Notes: a model not told the origin generated them from the letters alone. Numbered from the stretch's first letter, positions 51,356-60,240 are shown. The stretch: 64,000 bases of DNA from Streptosporangium subroseum (GCF_900188345.1 NZ_FZOD01000001.1:186001-250000); one strand, 5' to 3'. A program made the numbers and translations.

Positions 51356-52300
51356 TCAGGACTCGTCCGTACTTCCTGATCTCTGTGTCCCCTCTGGCAC
51401 GTCCTGGATGCGGGAGAGTTTGTCGGGGTTGGTGACGGAGTAAATCCCCGACACCTGCTCCCCGTCCGGGCTGAGGTCGATGACCATGACGGCGAATGGG
51501 GCGTCGTCGGCGAACAGCACCGCGGACGGATCGCCGTTGACCGTCCGGTAGCGGACGTCCAGGTCTTCGGGCGCGCGGGAGGTGACACCGACGATCATGC
51601 GGGCGACCTTGTCGCGACCGTGCACCGGGCGCAGGACGGAGCCCCTGGCCTTGCCCCCTCCGTCGGTCCACATGGTCACGTCCGGCGCCAGGATCTGCAT
51701 CAGGGCGTCCAGGTCGCCGCCGAGCGCGGCGGCGAGGAACCGTTCGGTCGCCTGCCGCTGGACGCGCGGGTTGGCCTGGTAACGGGGGCGTCGGGCGTGG
51801 ACGTGCTCGCGGGCGCGGTGGGCGAGCTGCCGTACGGTGGCCGGGGCGCGGTCGAGGATGCCGGCGATCTCGGTGTGGGGGTAGCCGAACACCTCGTGCA
51901 GGACGAACACCGCCCGCTCCAGCGGGGTGAGGGTCTCCAGCACCACCAGCAGCGCCATCGACACCGACTCCGCGCGCAGGGCCGGTTCGGCGGAGTCCGG
52001 GACGGTGTCGGTGAGCAGGGGTTCGGGCAACCAGGGTCCCACGTAGGTTTCGCGGCGGCGACGGATGGCGCCCTGCCGGGCGAGCGCGTGGTTGACCGCG
52101 ATCCGCACCAGGTAGGCGCGCGGATTGGTGATCTCCTCGGCGCCTGACGCCCGGTTTCTGGGCGCCCACGACAGCCAGGTGTCCTGCAACACGTCCTCGG
52201 TGTCGGCCACGTTGCCGAGCAGGTTGTAGACGATCGAGAACAGCAGCTCGCGGTGGTCGGCGAACACCCGCGTCGAGGTGTCATCCGGATTGTCGGGCAT
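51356..52300 (-). CDS. ECF41-group sigma factor (SigJ-like) with SnoaL domain
   Basis: A 314-residue sigma factor. Regions 2 and 4 (LLFSIVYNLLGNVADTEDVL, LTPLERAVFVLHEVFGYPH, APATVRQLAHRAREHVHAR) are followed by a SnoaL-like domain that regulates activity in place of an anti-sigma factor. The ECF41 hallmarks WLPEPL, DGGGK and NPDKL are all present. ATG 52300 with AAGGACC. Members control the adjacent oxidoreductase, epimerase or decarboxylase gene; here that is the divergent NmrA-type gene. Confidence 0.92.
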   Translation of the reverse strand: MPDNPDDTSTRVFADHRELLFSIVYNLLGNVADTEDVLQDTWLSWAPRNRASGAEEITNPRAYLVRIAVNHALARQGAIRRRRETYVGPWLPEPLLTDTVPDSAEPALRAESVSMALLVVLETLTPLERAVFVLHEVFGYPHTEIAGILDRAPATVRQLAHRAREHVHARRPRYQANPRVQRQATERFLAAALGGDLDALMQILAPDVTMWTDGGGKARGSVLRPVHGRDKVARMIVGVTSRAPEDLDVRYRTVNGDPSAVLFADDAPFAVMVIDLSPDGEQVSGIYSVTNPDKLSRIQDVPEGTQRSGSTDES

Positions 52301-52402
52301 GGATGGTCCTTATGTCGTGTGCTTCCCCCCTTGAGAGGTGCGGCGGCGCTCGAGTGTGACATCCCCTTCAAATGTGATCTGGACCTCACCGGTGGTCTCC
52401 GA

Positions 52403-52429
52403 TGTCACGTTCGTCGGCGCCGGGGCCTC
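52403..52429 (+). promoter_or_regulatory. Candidate ECF41 promoter
   Basis: TGTCACG (52403-52409) followed after 16 bp by CCTC (52426-52429) is close to the reported ECF41 promoter (TGTCACA-N16-CGTC) and points to the NmrA-type gene. A TGTCACA on the other strand (about 52356-52362) lacks a matching -10. Confidence 0.45.
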
Positions 52430-52538
52430 TTGGGTCGTGACCGGGTCCACCGAGGCGGAACGGGTCCGCCGGCCACACCGCCGCGTTTCCGGAACCGCTC
52501 GACATGCACACCTCTACATCAGGAAAAGGAGTGTCGCC

Positions 52539-53411
52539 ATGACCATTCTGGTCACCGGGGCCACTGGAACCGTCGGCAGTCACCTCATCCGGCACCTGCT
52601 GCGGGAGGGCCACAGAGTGCGGGCGCTGACCCGCGACCCCGCCACTGCCGACCTGCCGGAGGGTGTGGAGGTCGTCGCGGGCGACCTCACCGAGGTGCTC
52701 ACCCTGACCCCGGTCTTCGACGGCGTCACCGCCGCTCACCTGATCAACTTCAGCAAGGACTACAAGCCGCTGCGCAACGGGCAGCAGATCGTGGATCTGG
52801 CACTGCGGGCAGGAGTTCGCAAGGTCACCATCCTGGGCGGATGGGAGGAAGGCACTCTGGAGCCCGCCGCCCGATCCAGCACGCTGGAGTGGACCCACCT
52901 CAAGCCGATCGAGTTCATGGGCAACACCCTGGCCGACTGGGGTGAGCGGTTGCGTGCCGAGGGCGTCATCCGTGAGCCGTACGGCGACCGGAAGGGTGCC
53001 TCCGTCCATGAGTCCGACATCGGCGCCGTGGCGGCGACGGCCCTGACCGAGGACGGGCACGCGGGCAAGGCCTACACCATCACCGGGCCCGAGGTGCTGA
53101 CTCCCCGGGACAAGATCCGCATCCTTGGCGAGGCCACCGGACGTGACCTGAGGTTCGAGGAGTTCACCCCCGACCAGACCCGGAAGCAGTGGGTCGAGGA
53201 GGGCAGGCCGCCGGAGATGCTCCTCTTCAAGGTCTTCGGCGACAACCCCGAGATCGGCTACCGGGAGAGAGTGGAGTTTCTCCTCCGGGTGTACGGCAGC
53301 GACAACAATCTCGGCTCCACCGTGACCGACGTGGTGGAGAAGGTCACCGGCCGCCCGGCGCGCACGTTCGCCCAGTGGGCCGCCGAGCACGCCGACGACT
53401 TCCGAGCATAA
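52539..53411 (+). CDS. NmrA/NAD(P)-binding oxidoreductase-epimerase, ECF41 partner
   Basis: A 290-residue atypical SDR. The N-terminal MTILVTGATGTVGSHLIRHL is a Rossmann glycine motif, with VRALTRDPATADLPEGVEVV after it, and no YxxxK catalytic pair, as in NmrA/azoreductase-like proteins. ATG 52539 has AAAAGGAG. Such genes are the canonical COE-type targets of ECF41 sigma factors, so SigJ very likely drives it. Confidence 0.92.
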   Translation: MTILVTGATGTVGSHLIRHLLREGHRVRALTRDPATADLPEGVEVVAGDLTEVLTLTPVFDGVTAAHLINFSKDYKPLRNGQQIVDLALRAGVRKVTILGGWEEGTLEPAARSSTLEWTHLKPIEFMGNTLADWGERLRAEGVIREPYGDRKGASVHESDIGAVAATALTEDGHAGKAYTITGPEVLTPRDKIRILGEATGRDLRFEEFTPDQTRKQWVEEGRPPEMLLFKVFGDNPEIGYRERVEFLLRVYGSDNNLGSTVTDVVEKVTGRPARTFAQWAAEHADDFRA

Positions 53412-53568
53412 GAGCCGCCACTCGACCTCCACCGGTCGCAATCGGTGGAGAGTTCCCAACCCGAGGAAAGGCGCGTCCCAGCAGTTTGATGATCTGAGTA
53501 GGGGTGCTCAGTCACAGCTGAGTGTGCGCGCCCTCCCCCGGCGTCTGGATCTTCGGGACGATCAGATC

Positions 53569-54297
53569 ATGAAATGGTGGGTTTTTCTGGTCGCGCTCGT
53601 CGCCACGGTGATCGCCGCGTGGCTGCTCGTATACGCCGAGGTGCCGCTGTCCACGGTCCTGTCGCTCGGGCTCGGCGCGATCAGCCTCATCTGGCTGATC
53701 CTGCTCCTCACCCTCCCCTGGAACCTGTATTTCGGAGCGCGTCAGGTCGTCCACGAGATCCATGTGTCGCGGGAACGCGGCATCGAGGTCCCCGACGCCC
53801 ATGAGGCCGAGGCCCTGGAGATCGCCAGGCGCATGCGCCACTTCGCCGTCGGCGGCCACCTCGTCTCGGCGGCACTCCTCGCCGTCATCACCTTCTTCTC
53901 CGGTGCCGAGGTGGGCTACTACTTCGCCGGGTTCTACCTTCTCAGCACCTTCTTCCGGCCGGCGGGCGCCTATTTCTCGCACCTTCACGAGCGGGTCACC
54001 ACGCTGATGAGCGAGGCCCGCTACCCCCGCGAGGACATCGTGGCCCTCGTCTCCCGGGTGGAGCGTCTGACCACGGAGGTGACCGCGCTGACGGAGTCCG
54101 CTGAGCGGCTCCAGCGCGACGTCGAGACGCTCCACACCGACCTGCGGGTGGGCGACGAAGATCTGGACCGCCGGATCACCGGGATCGCCCGGCGCTTCGA
54201 GGACACCGTGGACGGTCTCACCGACAACCACGAGGTCATCAGCGGGCTCAAGGCCTTCCTTCGGCTCGTCCGCACCGACGCCCTCGGCCAGGCCTGA
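53569..54297 (+). CDS. Membrane protein with C-terminal coiled coil
   Basis: A 242-residue protein. Two N-terminal helices (WWVFLVALVATVIAAWLLVY, STVLSLGLGAISLIWLILLL) and two central ones (HLVSAALLAVITFFSGAEVG, YYFAGFYLLSTFF) are followed by a heptad-rich segment (about 150-215) with VSRVERLTTEVTALTESAER. Family not recognised. It could be a scaffold or mechanosensor-like protein. Monocistronic. Confidence 0.7.
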   Translation: MKWWVFLVALVATVIAAWLLVYAEVPLSTVLSLGLGAISLIWLILLLTLPWNLYFGARQVVHEIHVSRERGIEVPDAHEAEALEIARRMRHFAVGGHLVSAALLAVITFFSGAEVGYYFAGFYLLSTFFRPAGAYFSHLHERVTTLMSEARYPREDIVALVSRVERLTTEVTALTESAERLQRDVETLHTDLRVGDEDLDRRITGIARRFEDTVDGLTDNHEVISGLKAFLRLVRTDALGQA

Positions 54298-54424
54298 GCC
54301 ACCGTTCATCTGAAGTACCGAGAACAACGAGCTCGCGAAGGGTCGCGAGGCCGATGATGCAGGGATTCTCATGCCGCCGCTGCGGAAGCCAGCTCCTCGT
54401 CCGAAACGTGGAGCTGGCCGGACG

Positions 54425-55069
54425 CTATCCGCCCCCATCGGGCCGAAGAGATTTCTCCCACTCATAGAAGCGCCTGCGGAGTCGATGAATCTCCTCGTCG
54501 CCGAGCCCGTGATGAGCCAGTGCTTGATCGGGTATCCGGTCCAACGCGGACAACGCCACCGCGAACATCGCTGTGTCGAATCCCGGATCGGCATCCGTGG
54601 CCAGACGAATCAGGTCCTCGGTGCTGTAGCGGCCGCTGCGTAAAACCGCGTCCACGTCGACGAAGTCCCGGACTTCGGCCCTGCCGTAGAGGGCGGCCAC
54701 CTTGTTTCCCACCGCGTCATCCGGATGGAGCACGGGGCCGATCTCCAGCCTGACCGGTGGATGAGCGCGCCAGTCCACGCCCAACTCGATCTTTACCGAG
54801 CGACCATCGTCATCGGTGACGAGCAGGCGGGCGAAGCCCTGATTTGCAAGCGTTATCTCAGCCTTCAGGCCCGCGGCGCGATAAGCCGTCACAGCGGCGA
54901 TGACCGCGGCGTCGAACTCTCCGCCGGTTGATGTGAACAGGTCCACATCTTCCGAACGGCGGGTGAGAAAGCCATGGGCCTGCACGGCGTAGCCGCCGGC
55001 GAGCGCGAAGCCGAAGCGTTCCGTCGACGTCAGACCGATCCGCGTGGCGAGTTCGTGCAGCGGGTCCAT
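54425..55069 (-). CDS. AbiEii/AbiGii-type nucleotidyltransferase toxin
   Basis: A 214-residue nucleotidyltransferase of the AbiEii (MenT-like) toxin family, type IV toxin-antitoxin. The motif GFALAGGYAVQAHGFLTRRS with EDVDLFTS (GG...S and DxD) and a later KIELGVDWR carry the catalytic Asp residues, and GNKVAALYGRAEVRDFVDVD supplies the Lys/Arg and DxD tail. MenT-type relatives add nucleotides to tRNA 3' ends. It starts 5 bp after its upstream partner, on the same strand. Confidence 0.9.
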   Translation of the reverse strand: MDPLHELATRIGLTSTERFGFALAGGYAVQAHGFLTRRSEDVDLFTSTGGEFDAAVIAAVTAYRAAGLKAEITLANQGFARLLVTDDDGRSVKIELGVDWRAHPPVRLEIGPVLHPDDAVGNKVAALYGRAEVRDFVDVDAVLRSGRYSTEDLIRLATDADPGFDTAMFAVALSALDRIPDQALAHHGLGDEEIHRLRRRFYEWEKSLRPDGGG

Positions 55070-55074
55070 GGCCA

Positions 55075-55458
55075 CTATGCCACTCGCACCAGATCCGGGA
55101 AGCGCGCCTCCCACGCCTGCCTGGCCTGAATCGGCAGGTACAGGCGTGGCCAGATACGAATCAGCACCCCGCCGTTCAAATACGCACGCAGATCGTCATG
55201 GTGAACGGCTTCACGGATCACGCGTTCGTACATAAGCCCTAGGTGGCTGTCGTCGGTCAGATCGTAAACATGCTGCTCGGACCAGTCGAGATGAGTAGGC
55301 AGTTCTACGACTCCGACAACGGGCCCCGTCAACTCGCTCAGGTCAGCGGGGACAAGGTAAACACGGCGGCTGGCGTACCGAGACCGAGTGCTCACTTCCC
55401 CAGTCTGCCCGTTCGCGTGTGGTTTCGCACCACGACCGACAGGAGCCAGGGTCGACAC
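55075..55458 (-). CDS. Small partner protein of the AbiEii toxin (possible antitoxin)
   Basis: A 127-residue protein encoded just upstream of the toxin in a two-gene unit. It has no AbiEi winged helix that I can see. Its conserved-looking core is RRVYLVPADLSELTGPVVGV, LDWSEQHVYDLTDDS and MYERVIREAVHHDDLRAYLN, then WPRLYLP. The start GTG 55458 has GGGAAGAG upstream. Such proteins accompany AbiEii genes in actinomycetes, and the position suggests an unconventional antitoxin. Confidence 0.65.
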   Translation of the reverse strand: MSTLAPVGRGAKPHANGQTGEVSTRSRYASRRVYLVPADLSELTGPVVGVVELPTHLDWSEQHVYDLTDDSHLGLMYERVIREAVHHDDLRAYLNGGVLIRIWPRLYLPIQARQAWEARFPDLVRVA

Positions 55459-55609
55459 GGCGCCGGCTCTTCCCGGATTCGGAGTCGCTCGACGTCAATA
55501 CGGCGTCAGCCCTTCGGCCGTTCCCGTAGAGATTCCGTAGGGATCATGCCGCCAACTCCCCGCAAGGCCGTAACGTCCCTCTTGTAGGAATTCTCCATAG
55601 GAGGAAGTT

Positions 55610-55870
55610 ATGTCGGAAGTACCGTTATTCGTCCCGGTCCGTGAAGGCGCCTTCGCCGTGTCGTTGCGCCTGTTCCGGACCGCGTCGGGCAAGAGAACGG
55701 CAGCCGCCTTCTCCTCGCCGATACGCCTGGCCAAGGTGCTCGGCGCCGACCAGCGCTGGATCCGGCTCAGCGAGCCCACGCTCCGACGCATGATCGACGA
55801 TCTGAACGTCCCCGACATGGTGATCGACCCCGCCGGGACGATGACCCGGCTCTCCTCCGGAGCCGCGTGA
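55610..55870 (+). CDS. SAV_915 family protein
   Basis: An 86-residue soluble protein with AVSLRLFRTASGKRTAAAFS, LAKVLGADQRWIRLSEPTLR and VIDPAGTMTRL, matching a small actinomycete family named after SAV_915. Function unknown. ATG 55610 has a strong AGGAGG. Its TGA overlaps the ATG of a second tiny gene. Confidence 0.75.
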   Translation: MSEVPLFVPVREGAFAVSLRLFRTASGKRTAAAFSSPIRLAKVLGADQRWIRLSEPTLRRMIDDLNVPDMVIDPAGTMTRLSSGAA

Positions 55871-56013
55871 TGTGCATCCTCCATCAGGACCTGGAGTCCG
55901 CTCAGAGCGGCGAGCCGGCCGGGAGTTCAGAACTCCCCACCGGAGCGGAGATGATCCTCGCGTACCTCTCCGCCCGGCCGCAGGCAGAACCTGCCGGAAA
56001 TCAGGGCAGGTAG
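55870..56013 (+). CDS. Tiny coupled ORF
   Basis: A 47-residue frame whose ATG overlaps the upstream stop by one base (TGATG), so translation could restart on it. The peptide opens MCILHQDLESAQSGEPAGSS and ends SARPQAEPAGNQGR. It has no recognised family. The coupling is the main support. Confidence 0.45.
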   Translation: MCILHQDLESAQSGEPAGSSELPTGAEMILAYLSARPQAEPAGNQGR

Positions 56014-56053
56014 TACGGGGTCAACTCCGTACCCGCCTCAACACCACGCCCGC

Positions 56054-57328
56054 CTAACCGTGTGCCTGCCTTTCCGGCTCGTCCTCCCGGCCGGCTCCGC
56101 CGGTCCTTGCCGGCTCGGTGGTCCGAGGACGCGGGCCGGCCTCCCGCAACGGCACGCCGTCGCGACGTTCTGTGATCACGTCGAGGTAGACGGACTCGGT
56201 GCGCCCCGCCACCTGCGGCCAGCCGTACAGGAGCCGGGCGCGCCGCTCGCCCGCCGTCGTGAGCGACGTCCGAAGCCGGGGACGGCCCAGCACGTCGCGC
56301 AGTGCCCCGGTGAGAGCGCGCGGGCGGCGGGGGGGCACCAGCATCCCGCACCCGGCGACCGTGTCGAGATGGCCGCCGACCGCTGAGGCGACCACGGGCA
56401 CCCCGCAGGCCATGGCCTCCACCGGCACCATGCCGAACGGCTCATACCAGGGCACGCTCACCAGGACGTCGGCCGAGCGCATCAGGACCGGCACCTCGGC
56501 CCGGTCGACGCTGCCGATCAGACGGACCCGGTCCGACAGGCCGTAGCAGTGGGCCATCCGCATCAGCCGCACCGCCTCGTCGTCCTCGGGCGTGCCTCCC
56601 GCGATGAGCAGTTCGGCCTCCGGCAGCTCACGCATGGCCTGCACGACGGTGTCCAGTCCCTTGCGGGGCACGATGCGGTCGATGCTGAGGATGCGCTGCC
56701 GTGATCCGCGGGGGGCGGCGGATCCGGCCGGACAGAAGAGGTCGAGATCGACCCCGCACGGTATGACCACGATCCGCTCCCTGCGCACACCCATCCGCAG
56801 GAGCTCGCTCACCTCGTCGCGGCAGGTGGCGATGACCGCGTGAGCCCGCCGTCCGATGTCGGCCTCGACGGCGATCCGCCCCGCCGGGCTGGTGTCCGCC
56901 GCGCCCTGCCAGCGCCGCTTGACGGTGCCCAGGGCGTGAAAGGTCTGCACGACCGGGATCCCGAGATCCCGCGCGGCCATCAGAGCGGCCAGGCCGCTCA
57001 TCCAGAAGTGCGCGTGTGCCACGTCGGGCGGGCGCTCGGCCCATCGCCGCGCGAGATGCGCGGCGAACATTGGCATGTACGGCAGCAGCTCATCCTTGGG
57101 AAGGAAGATCGGAGGCCCGGCCAGGACGTGCTCGACGGTCAGGCCCGGACGGAGGAAGACCCGGTCCGGCTGGGTCACGGCCGTACGCCGGGTGTGGACG
57201 ACGACCTCGTGCCCTCTCCCCGCCAGCGCGGCGGCCAGGCCCGCGACATGAACGTTCTGCCCACCGGTGTCGACGCCGCCGATGGCCGCTAGGGGACTCG
57301 CATGCTCTGATATCAGAGCAATCCTCAT
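56054..57328 (-). CDS. GT4 family glycosyltransferase
   Basis: A 424-residue retaining glycosyltransferase of the GT4/GT-B type. The N-terminal domain has LISEHASPLAAIGGVDTGGQ (nucleotide-sugar loop GG.D.GGQNVHV) and VAHAHFWMSGLAA; the C-terminal domain has VIPCGVDLDLF, RIVPRKGLDTVVQAM and the EX7E-type WYEPFGMVPVEAMACGVPVV. It resembles sucrose-phosphate-synthase/MshA-like enzymes. ATG overlaps the GT9 stop (ATGA). The two enzymes probably decorate the same cell-surface glycan. Confidence 0.88.
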   Translation of the reverse strand: MRIALISEHASPLAAIGGVDTGGQNVHVAGLAAALAGRGHEVVVHTRRTAVTQPDRVFLRPGLTVEHVLAGPPIFLPKDELLPYMPMFAAHLARRWAERPPDVAHAHFWMSGLAALMAARDLGIPVVQTFHALGTVKRRWQGAADTSPAGRIAVEADIGRRAHAVIATCRDEVSELLRMGVRRERIVVIPCGVDLDLFCPAGSAAPRGSRQRILSIDRIVPRKGLDTVVQAMRELPEAELLIAGGTPEDDEAVRLMRMAHCYGLSDRVRLIGSVDRAEVPVLMRSADVLVSVPWYEPFGMVPVEAMACGVPVVASAVGGHLDTVAGCGMLVPPRRPRALTGALRDVLGRPRLRTSLTTAGERRARLLYGWPQVAGRTESVYLDVITERRDGVPLREAGPRPRTTEPARTGGAGREDEPERQAHG

Positions 57329-58530
57329 TTAACATCCTCTTTCGCGCATACCAGGCGATTAACGGCCTCTACCACCTGATCGCTTGACACGGACGTAAGA
57401 CACGGATGGCCGGAAACCGGGCACACCCTGGCCTGGGTGCCCCGGCAGGGAGCTTGCTGATCACCGAGGATCACGGTCGGCACGCCGTACGGCGCCCATC
57501 GACCGGCCGGGACCACGGGAGCGAAGAGGCTGACCACCGGCGTGCCGACCGCCGCCGCGAGATGGGCCGGGCCGGTGTTCGCCACGACCACCGCGCTCGC
57601 TCCGGCGAGCACCGCGGCGAGCTCGGCGAAGGTCGTCCTTCCCCCGAGGTCGGTGATGGATCTCCCCGAAGACCCGTTCTTCTCCCAGTGGCCGCCCGTG
57701 AGGGCGGGGCCTCCCTCCACCCAGCCGTCCGTGAGGGCGCGATCATCCGCTGCCGCGCCGCGGACGAGGGTGGGCCCGCCCGACATCCACTGGCCGGAGA
57801 AGGCGGGTCCCGCCGAGAGGCCGTGCTGCCCGGCGCCGCCGGCGACCCTCGCGGTGAGCGCCCGCTCTCCACGTCCGCCGGTCACCACGACCCGCCGGCC
57901 CGCGCGGACGAGATCCTGGACCGCCCGCGCCCAGCTCGTGGCCGGCCACGTCCTGGCCTGGACCGAGGCTCCGGGGTGCACGACCACGTAGCCGGGCGGC
58001 CCGGTGAGGTAGCCGACCTCGGGCAGCGGACCCCGTATGGCGAGCGCTCCGCCGTCTCCCCGCGGCAGGTCGAATCCCGCCGCCCTGACCAGGGCGAGCA
58101 TGCGCTCGGCCTCGGGCACGTCCACGCTCTCGTCGACGACGTGCCGTACGTCGAGCAGCGAGGCGGCGTGGTCGGAGCAGATCGCGGCGGTCCTCGGCGT
58201 TCCGGCCAGCTTGAACAGCAGGGCGAGCGGCAGCGGCGACTGCTGGAACGAGGTGAAAATCAGCGCCTGCTCGGGAGCGATGTCCCTGATGATCCGCAAG
58301 AGCCGCAGGGCGTGCGGGCCGGTCATCGGCGACGGCTCGGGATCGATCCACGGTGTCCGCCACTCCACCACCCTGGACACGCCGGGCAGCATCTCGCCCA
58401 CGGCCCGGCCGTGGGGTCCCACCAGCAGCACGACCTCCCGCGCGCCCTCGGCGACCGCGCGGATCGCGGGCCCGGCCATCAGGACGTCGCCCGCGTTGTC
58501 CATGCGGGCGACGAGAACGGTGCCGGTCAT
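57325..58530 (-). CDS. GT9 family glycosyltransferase (heptosyltransferase-like)
   Basis: A 401-residue heptosyltransferase-type enzyme: VLVARMDNAGDVLMAGPAIR at the N-terminus, PGYVVVHPGASVQARTWPAT in the middle and NTGPAHLAAAVGTPVVSLFA near the donor site, with a cysteine-rich end (CRGTQARVCPVSGHPC). A loop of about 65 residues (about 230-298; GGPTLVRG, GGPALTGG) is low in complexity and looks inserted. ATG 58530. First gene of the glycosyltransferase pair. Confidence 0.85.
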   Translation of the reverse strand: MTGTVLVARMDNAGDVLMAGPAIRAVAEGAREVVLLVGPHGRAVGEMLPGVSRVVEWRTPWIDPEPSPMTGPHALRLLRIIRDIAPEQALIFTSFQQSPLPLALLFKLAGTPRTAAICSDHAASLLDVRHVVDESVDVPEAERMLALVRAAGFDLPRGDGGALAIRGPLPEVGYLTGPPGYVVVHPGASVQARTWPATSWARAVQDLVRAGRRVVVTGGRGERALTARVAGGAGQHGLSAGPAFSGQWMSGGPTLVRGAAADDRALTDGWVEGGPALTGGHWEKNGSSGRSITDLGGRTTFAELAAVLAGASAVVVANTGPAHLAAAVGTPVVSLFAPVVPAGRWAPYGVPTVILGDQQAPCRGTQARVCPVSGHPCLTSVSSDQVVEAVNRLVCAKEDVK

Positions 58531-58920
58531 CGCCACACTCGCAGCTCGCCGCGGAGGCGATGTGCGCACGCCGGTTCGCCGTGGAGGCGATGTGCGCACG
58601 CCGGTGGCGGATCAGAAAAGGTCGCGTCTAATTCGACAGATCTCATGGGGCTGGCCTCTCGTCCGATATCTGATGACTACCGAGAGCAGCGATCCTCAAA
58701 CAGAAAAACCGGATATAAGCGCAGTTAAGGGACCTATCGGCCTATTTTTATCACTTTAAGTAATTGTTTCCGGGTTTATTCGCACCCGTCTACCGACAGC
58801 GACAACGTCCCGGCGATGGAGCGGCGGGCATACCGGGCGGCGGTTCCCCGCCGCCCTGAAAGGCAGCCGGGGAGAACAGACCTGCGCGCCACCGGAGGCG
58901 GCCGAGGGTGCCCCCGTACG
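58531..58920. other. 390-bp gap with a duplication and an AT-rich promoter stretch
   Basis: It holds a 30-bp tandem duplication (58546-58605) and then, from about 58650 to 58780, a strikingly AT-rich run (phrases like TATTTTTATCACTTTAAGTA), a plausible regulator-bound or transferred promoter region. Nothing else is supported. Confidence 0.45.
58546..58605. repeat. 30-bp near-perfect tandem duplication upstream of the GT9 gene
   Basis: TCGCCGCGGAGGCGATGTGC and on (58546-58575) repeats at 58576-58605 with one mismatch in 30. Confidence 0.9.
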
Positions 58921-59364
58921 TCAGCGGGAGAGGAGATGGGCGTTGGGCTCGCGGGCGCGCTCCGCCAGCTCGGGGATCTCCAGCACGGTCACCCCGGCCG
59001 CCGCGAGCTCCTCCGCTCCGTGACAGTCGACGAAGAGCGCGGGCTCCCGCCAGGCCATCACCACCCGGCGGGCACCGCTGTCCAGGATCAGCCGGGTGCA
59101 GGTGCGGGGGCGGGAGCTGCGCTTGCTGCACGGTTCGAGACTGCTGTAGACCGTGGCCCCGGCCAGCCGGGGATCGTCAGGGGAGATCTTGCCGAGCGCC
59201 GACTCCTCCGCGTGGACGTGGGAGTCGGTCTCTCGCGAGTATCCGCGGGAGAGCTCCTCGCCGTCGGCGCCGACCACCACGGCCCCCACCGAGAACGCCG
59301 TCTCCGAGGGCGGGCACAGCCCTGCCAGGTCGCAGGCCAGCCGTAGCCAGTCATGATCGTTCAT
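58921..59364 (-). CDS. RibD-like pyrimidine deaminase (stand-alone)
   Basis: A 147-residue zinc deaminase. The site is HVHAEESALG (His, Glu) and SLEPCSKRSSRPRTCTRL (two Cys), typical of the deaminase half of RibD in riboflavin synthesis (also dCMP-type deaminases). The second gene of a pair with a RibD_C reductase, which lies 26 bp upstream, so the usual bifunctional enzyme is here split in two. Confidence 0.85.
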   Translation of the reverse strand: MNDHDWLRLACDLAGLCPPSETAFSVGAVVVGADGEELSRGYSRETDSHVHAEESALGKISPDDPRLAGATVYSSLEPCSKRSSRPRTCTRLILDSGARRVVMAWREPALFVDCHGAEELAAAGVTVLEIPELAERAREPNAHLLSR

Positions 59365-59390
59365 CGAACATCTCCCCCGTGCACGGTACG

Positions 59391-60092
59391 TCAGGTCAGC
59401 AGGTAGCGCATGAGCGTGACGTCGCCCATTTTCCGGACCTCCGCCAGGTCCATCCGGCGCCGATGATCGCGGGGGAAGTCGCCGTCGTGGACAAAACGCG
59501 GGGCGGTGGAGTGCCCGACAAAAAACGGCGCCATGACGAGGTGAAGCTCGTCCACGAGGTCCTCCTGGAGGAACCGGGTGTGAACCGAGGCCCCGCCCTC
59601 GACCATCAGGCGGCGCACCCCTCGCCCGGCCAGGTCTTCCAGGAGACGGCGGAGATCCACGGAGTCACCCGCGTCGACCACCGTCGCCCCGGTCTCGCCC
59701 AGGCGGACGGCGAGCTTGCCGGTGGCGGCCGACGCGGCATACACGATCTTCACCGCGCCGTCGTCGGCGAAGAAGCGGCTGGACGGGTCGAGGTCGCCCG
59801 CCGTGGTCAGCGTCACCTTCGCAGGCGACGGCGGCAGCCCTTGCGAGACCCGCTCCTGCCTGCGGGCCGGCGACCGGACCAGCAGCCGGGGATCGTCGCG
59901 GCGGACGGTGTTGGCTCCCACCAGGATCGCGTCGCAGGTGGCCCGCACCGCGTCGACACGGTCGAAGTCCTCGTCATTGGAGAGCAGGAGCCGCTCCGGA
60001 GAGCTGTCGTCGATGTATCCGTCGACGGACATCGCGCAGCTCAACAGCACGTAGGGGCGCGATCTCACGCTTTCCTTCCCGAGGTCGGACAT
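59391..60092 (-). CDS. RibD_C-type pyrimidine reductase
   Basis: A 233-residue dihydrofolate-reductase-fold enzyme: SCAMSVDGYIDDSSPERLLL, RATCDAILVGANTVRRDDPR, and RRLMVEGGASVHTRFLQEDL near the C-terminus. It uses NADPH to reduce the ribosyl of the pyrimidine in riboflavin or related pathways. It is first of the pair with the deaminase, suggesting riboflavin-type, 5-deazaflavin or specialised flavin chemistry. Confidence 0.85.
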   Translation of the reverse strand: MSDLGKESVRSRPYVLLSCAMSVDGYIDDSSPERLLLSNDEDFDRVDAVRATCDAILVGANTVRRDDPRLLVRSPARRQERVSQGLPPSPAKVTLTTAGDLDPSSRFFADDGAVKIVYAASAATGKLAVRLGETGATVVDAGDSVDLRRLLEDLAGRGVRRLMVEGGASVHTRFLQEDLVDELHLVMAPFFVGHSTAPRFVHDGDFPRDHRRRMDLAEVRKMGDVTLMRYLLT

Positions 60093-60240
60093 CAGCCGAT
60101 CGTAACAACCGCCCCGGGAGAATCTCCCACCGCCGTCTCCGGCGGTCGAAGGGAACGTCGAGGGGAACTACGGCAACGTCCGGTTCGTCATTCACCGTGC
60201 GACTTTCCTCGGCACCGACTCGATACCGAAAGGCCTCCCC

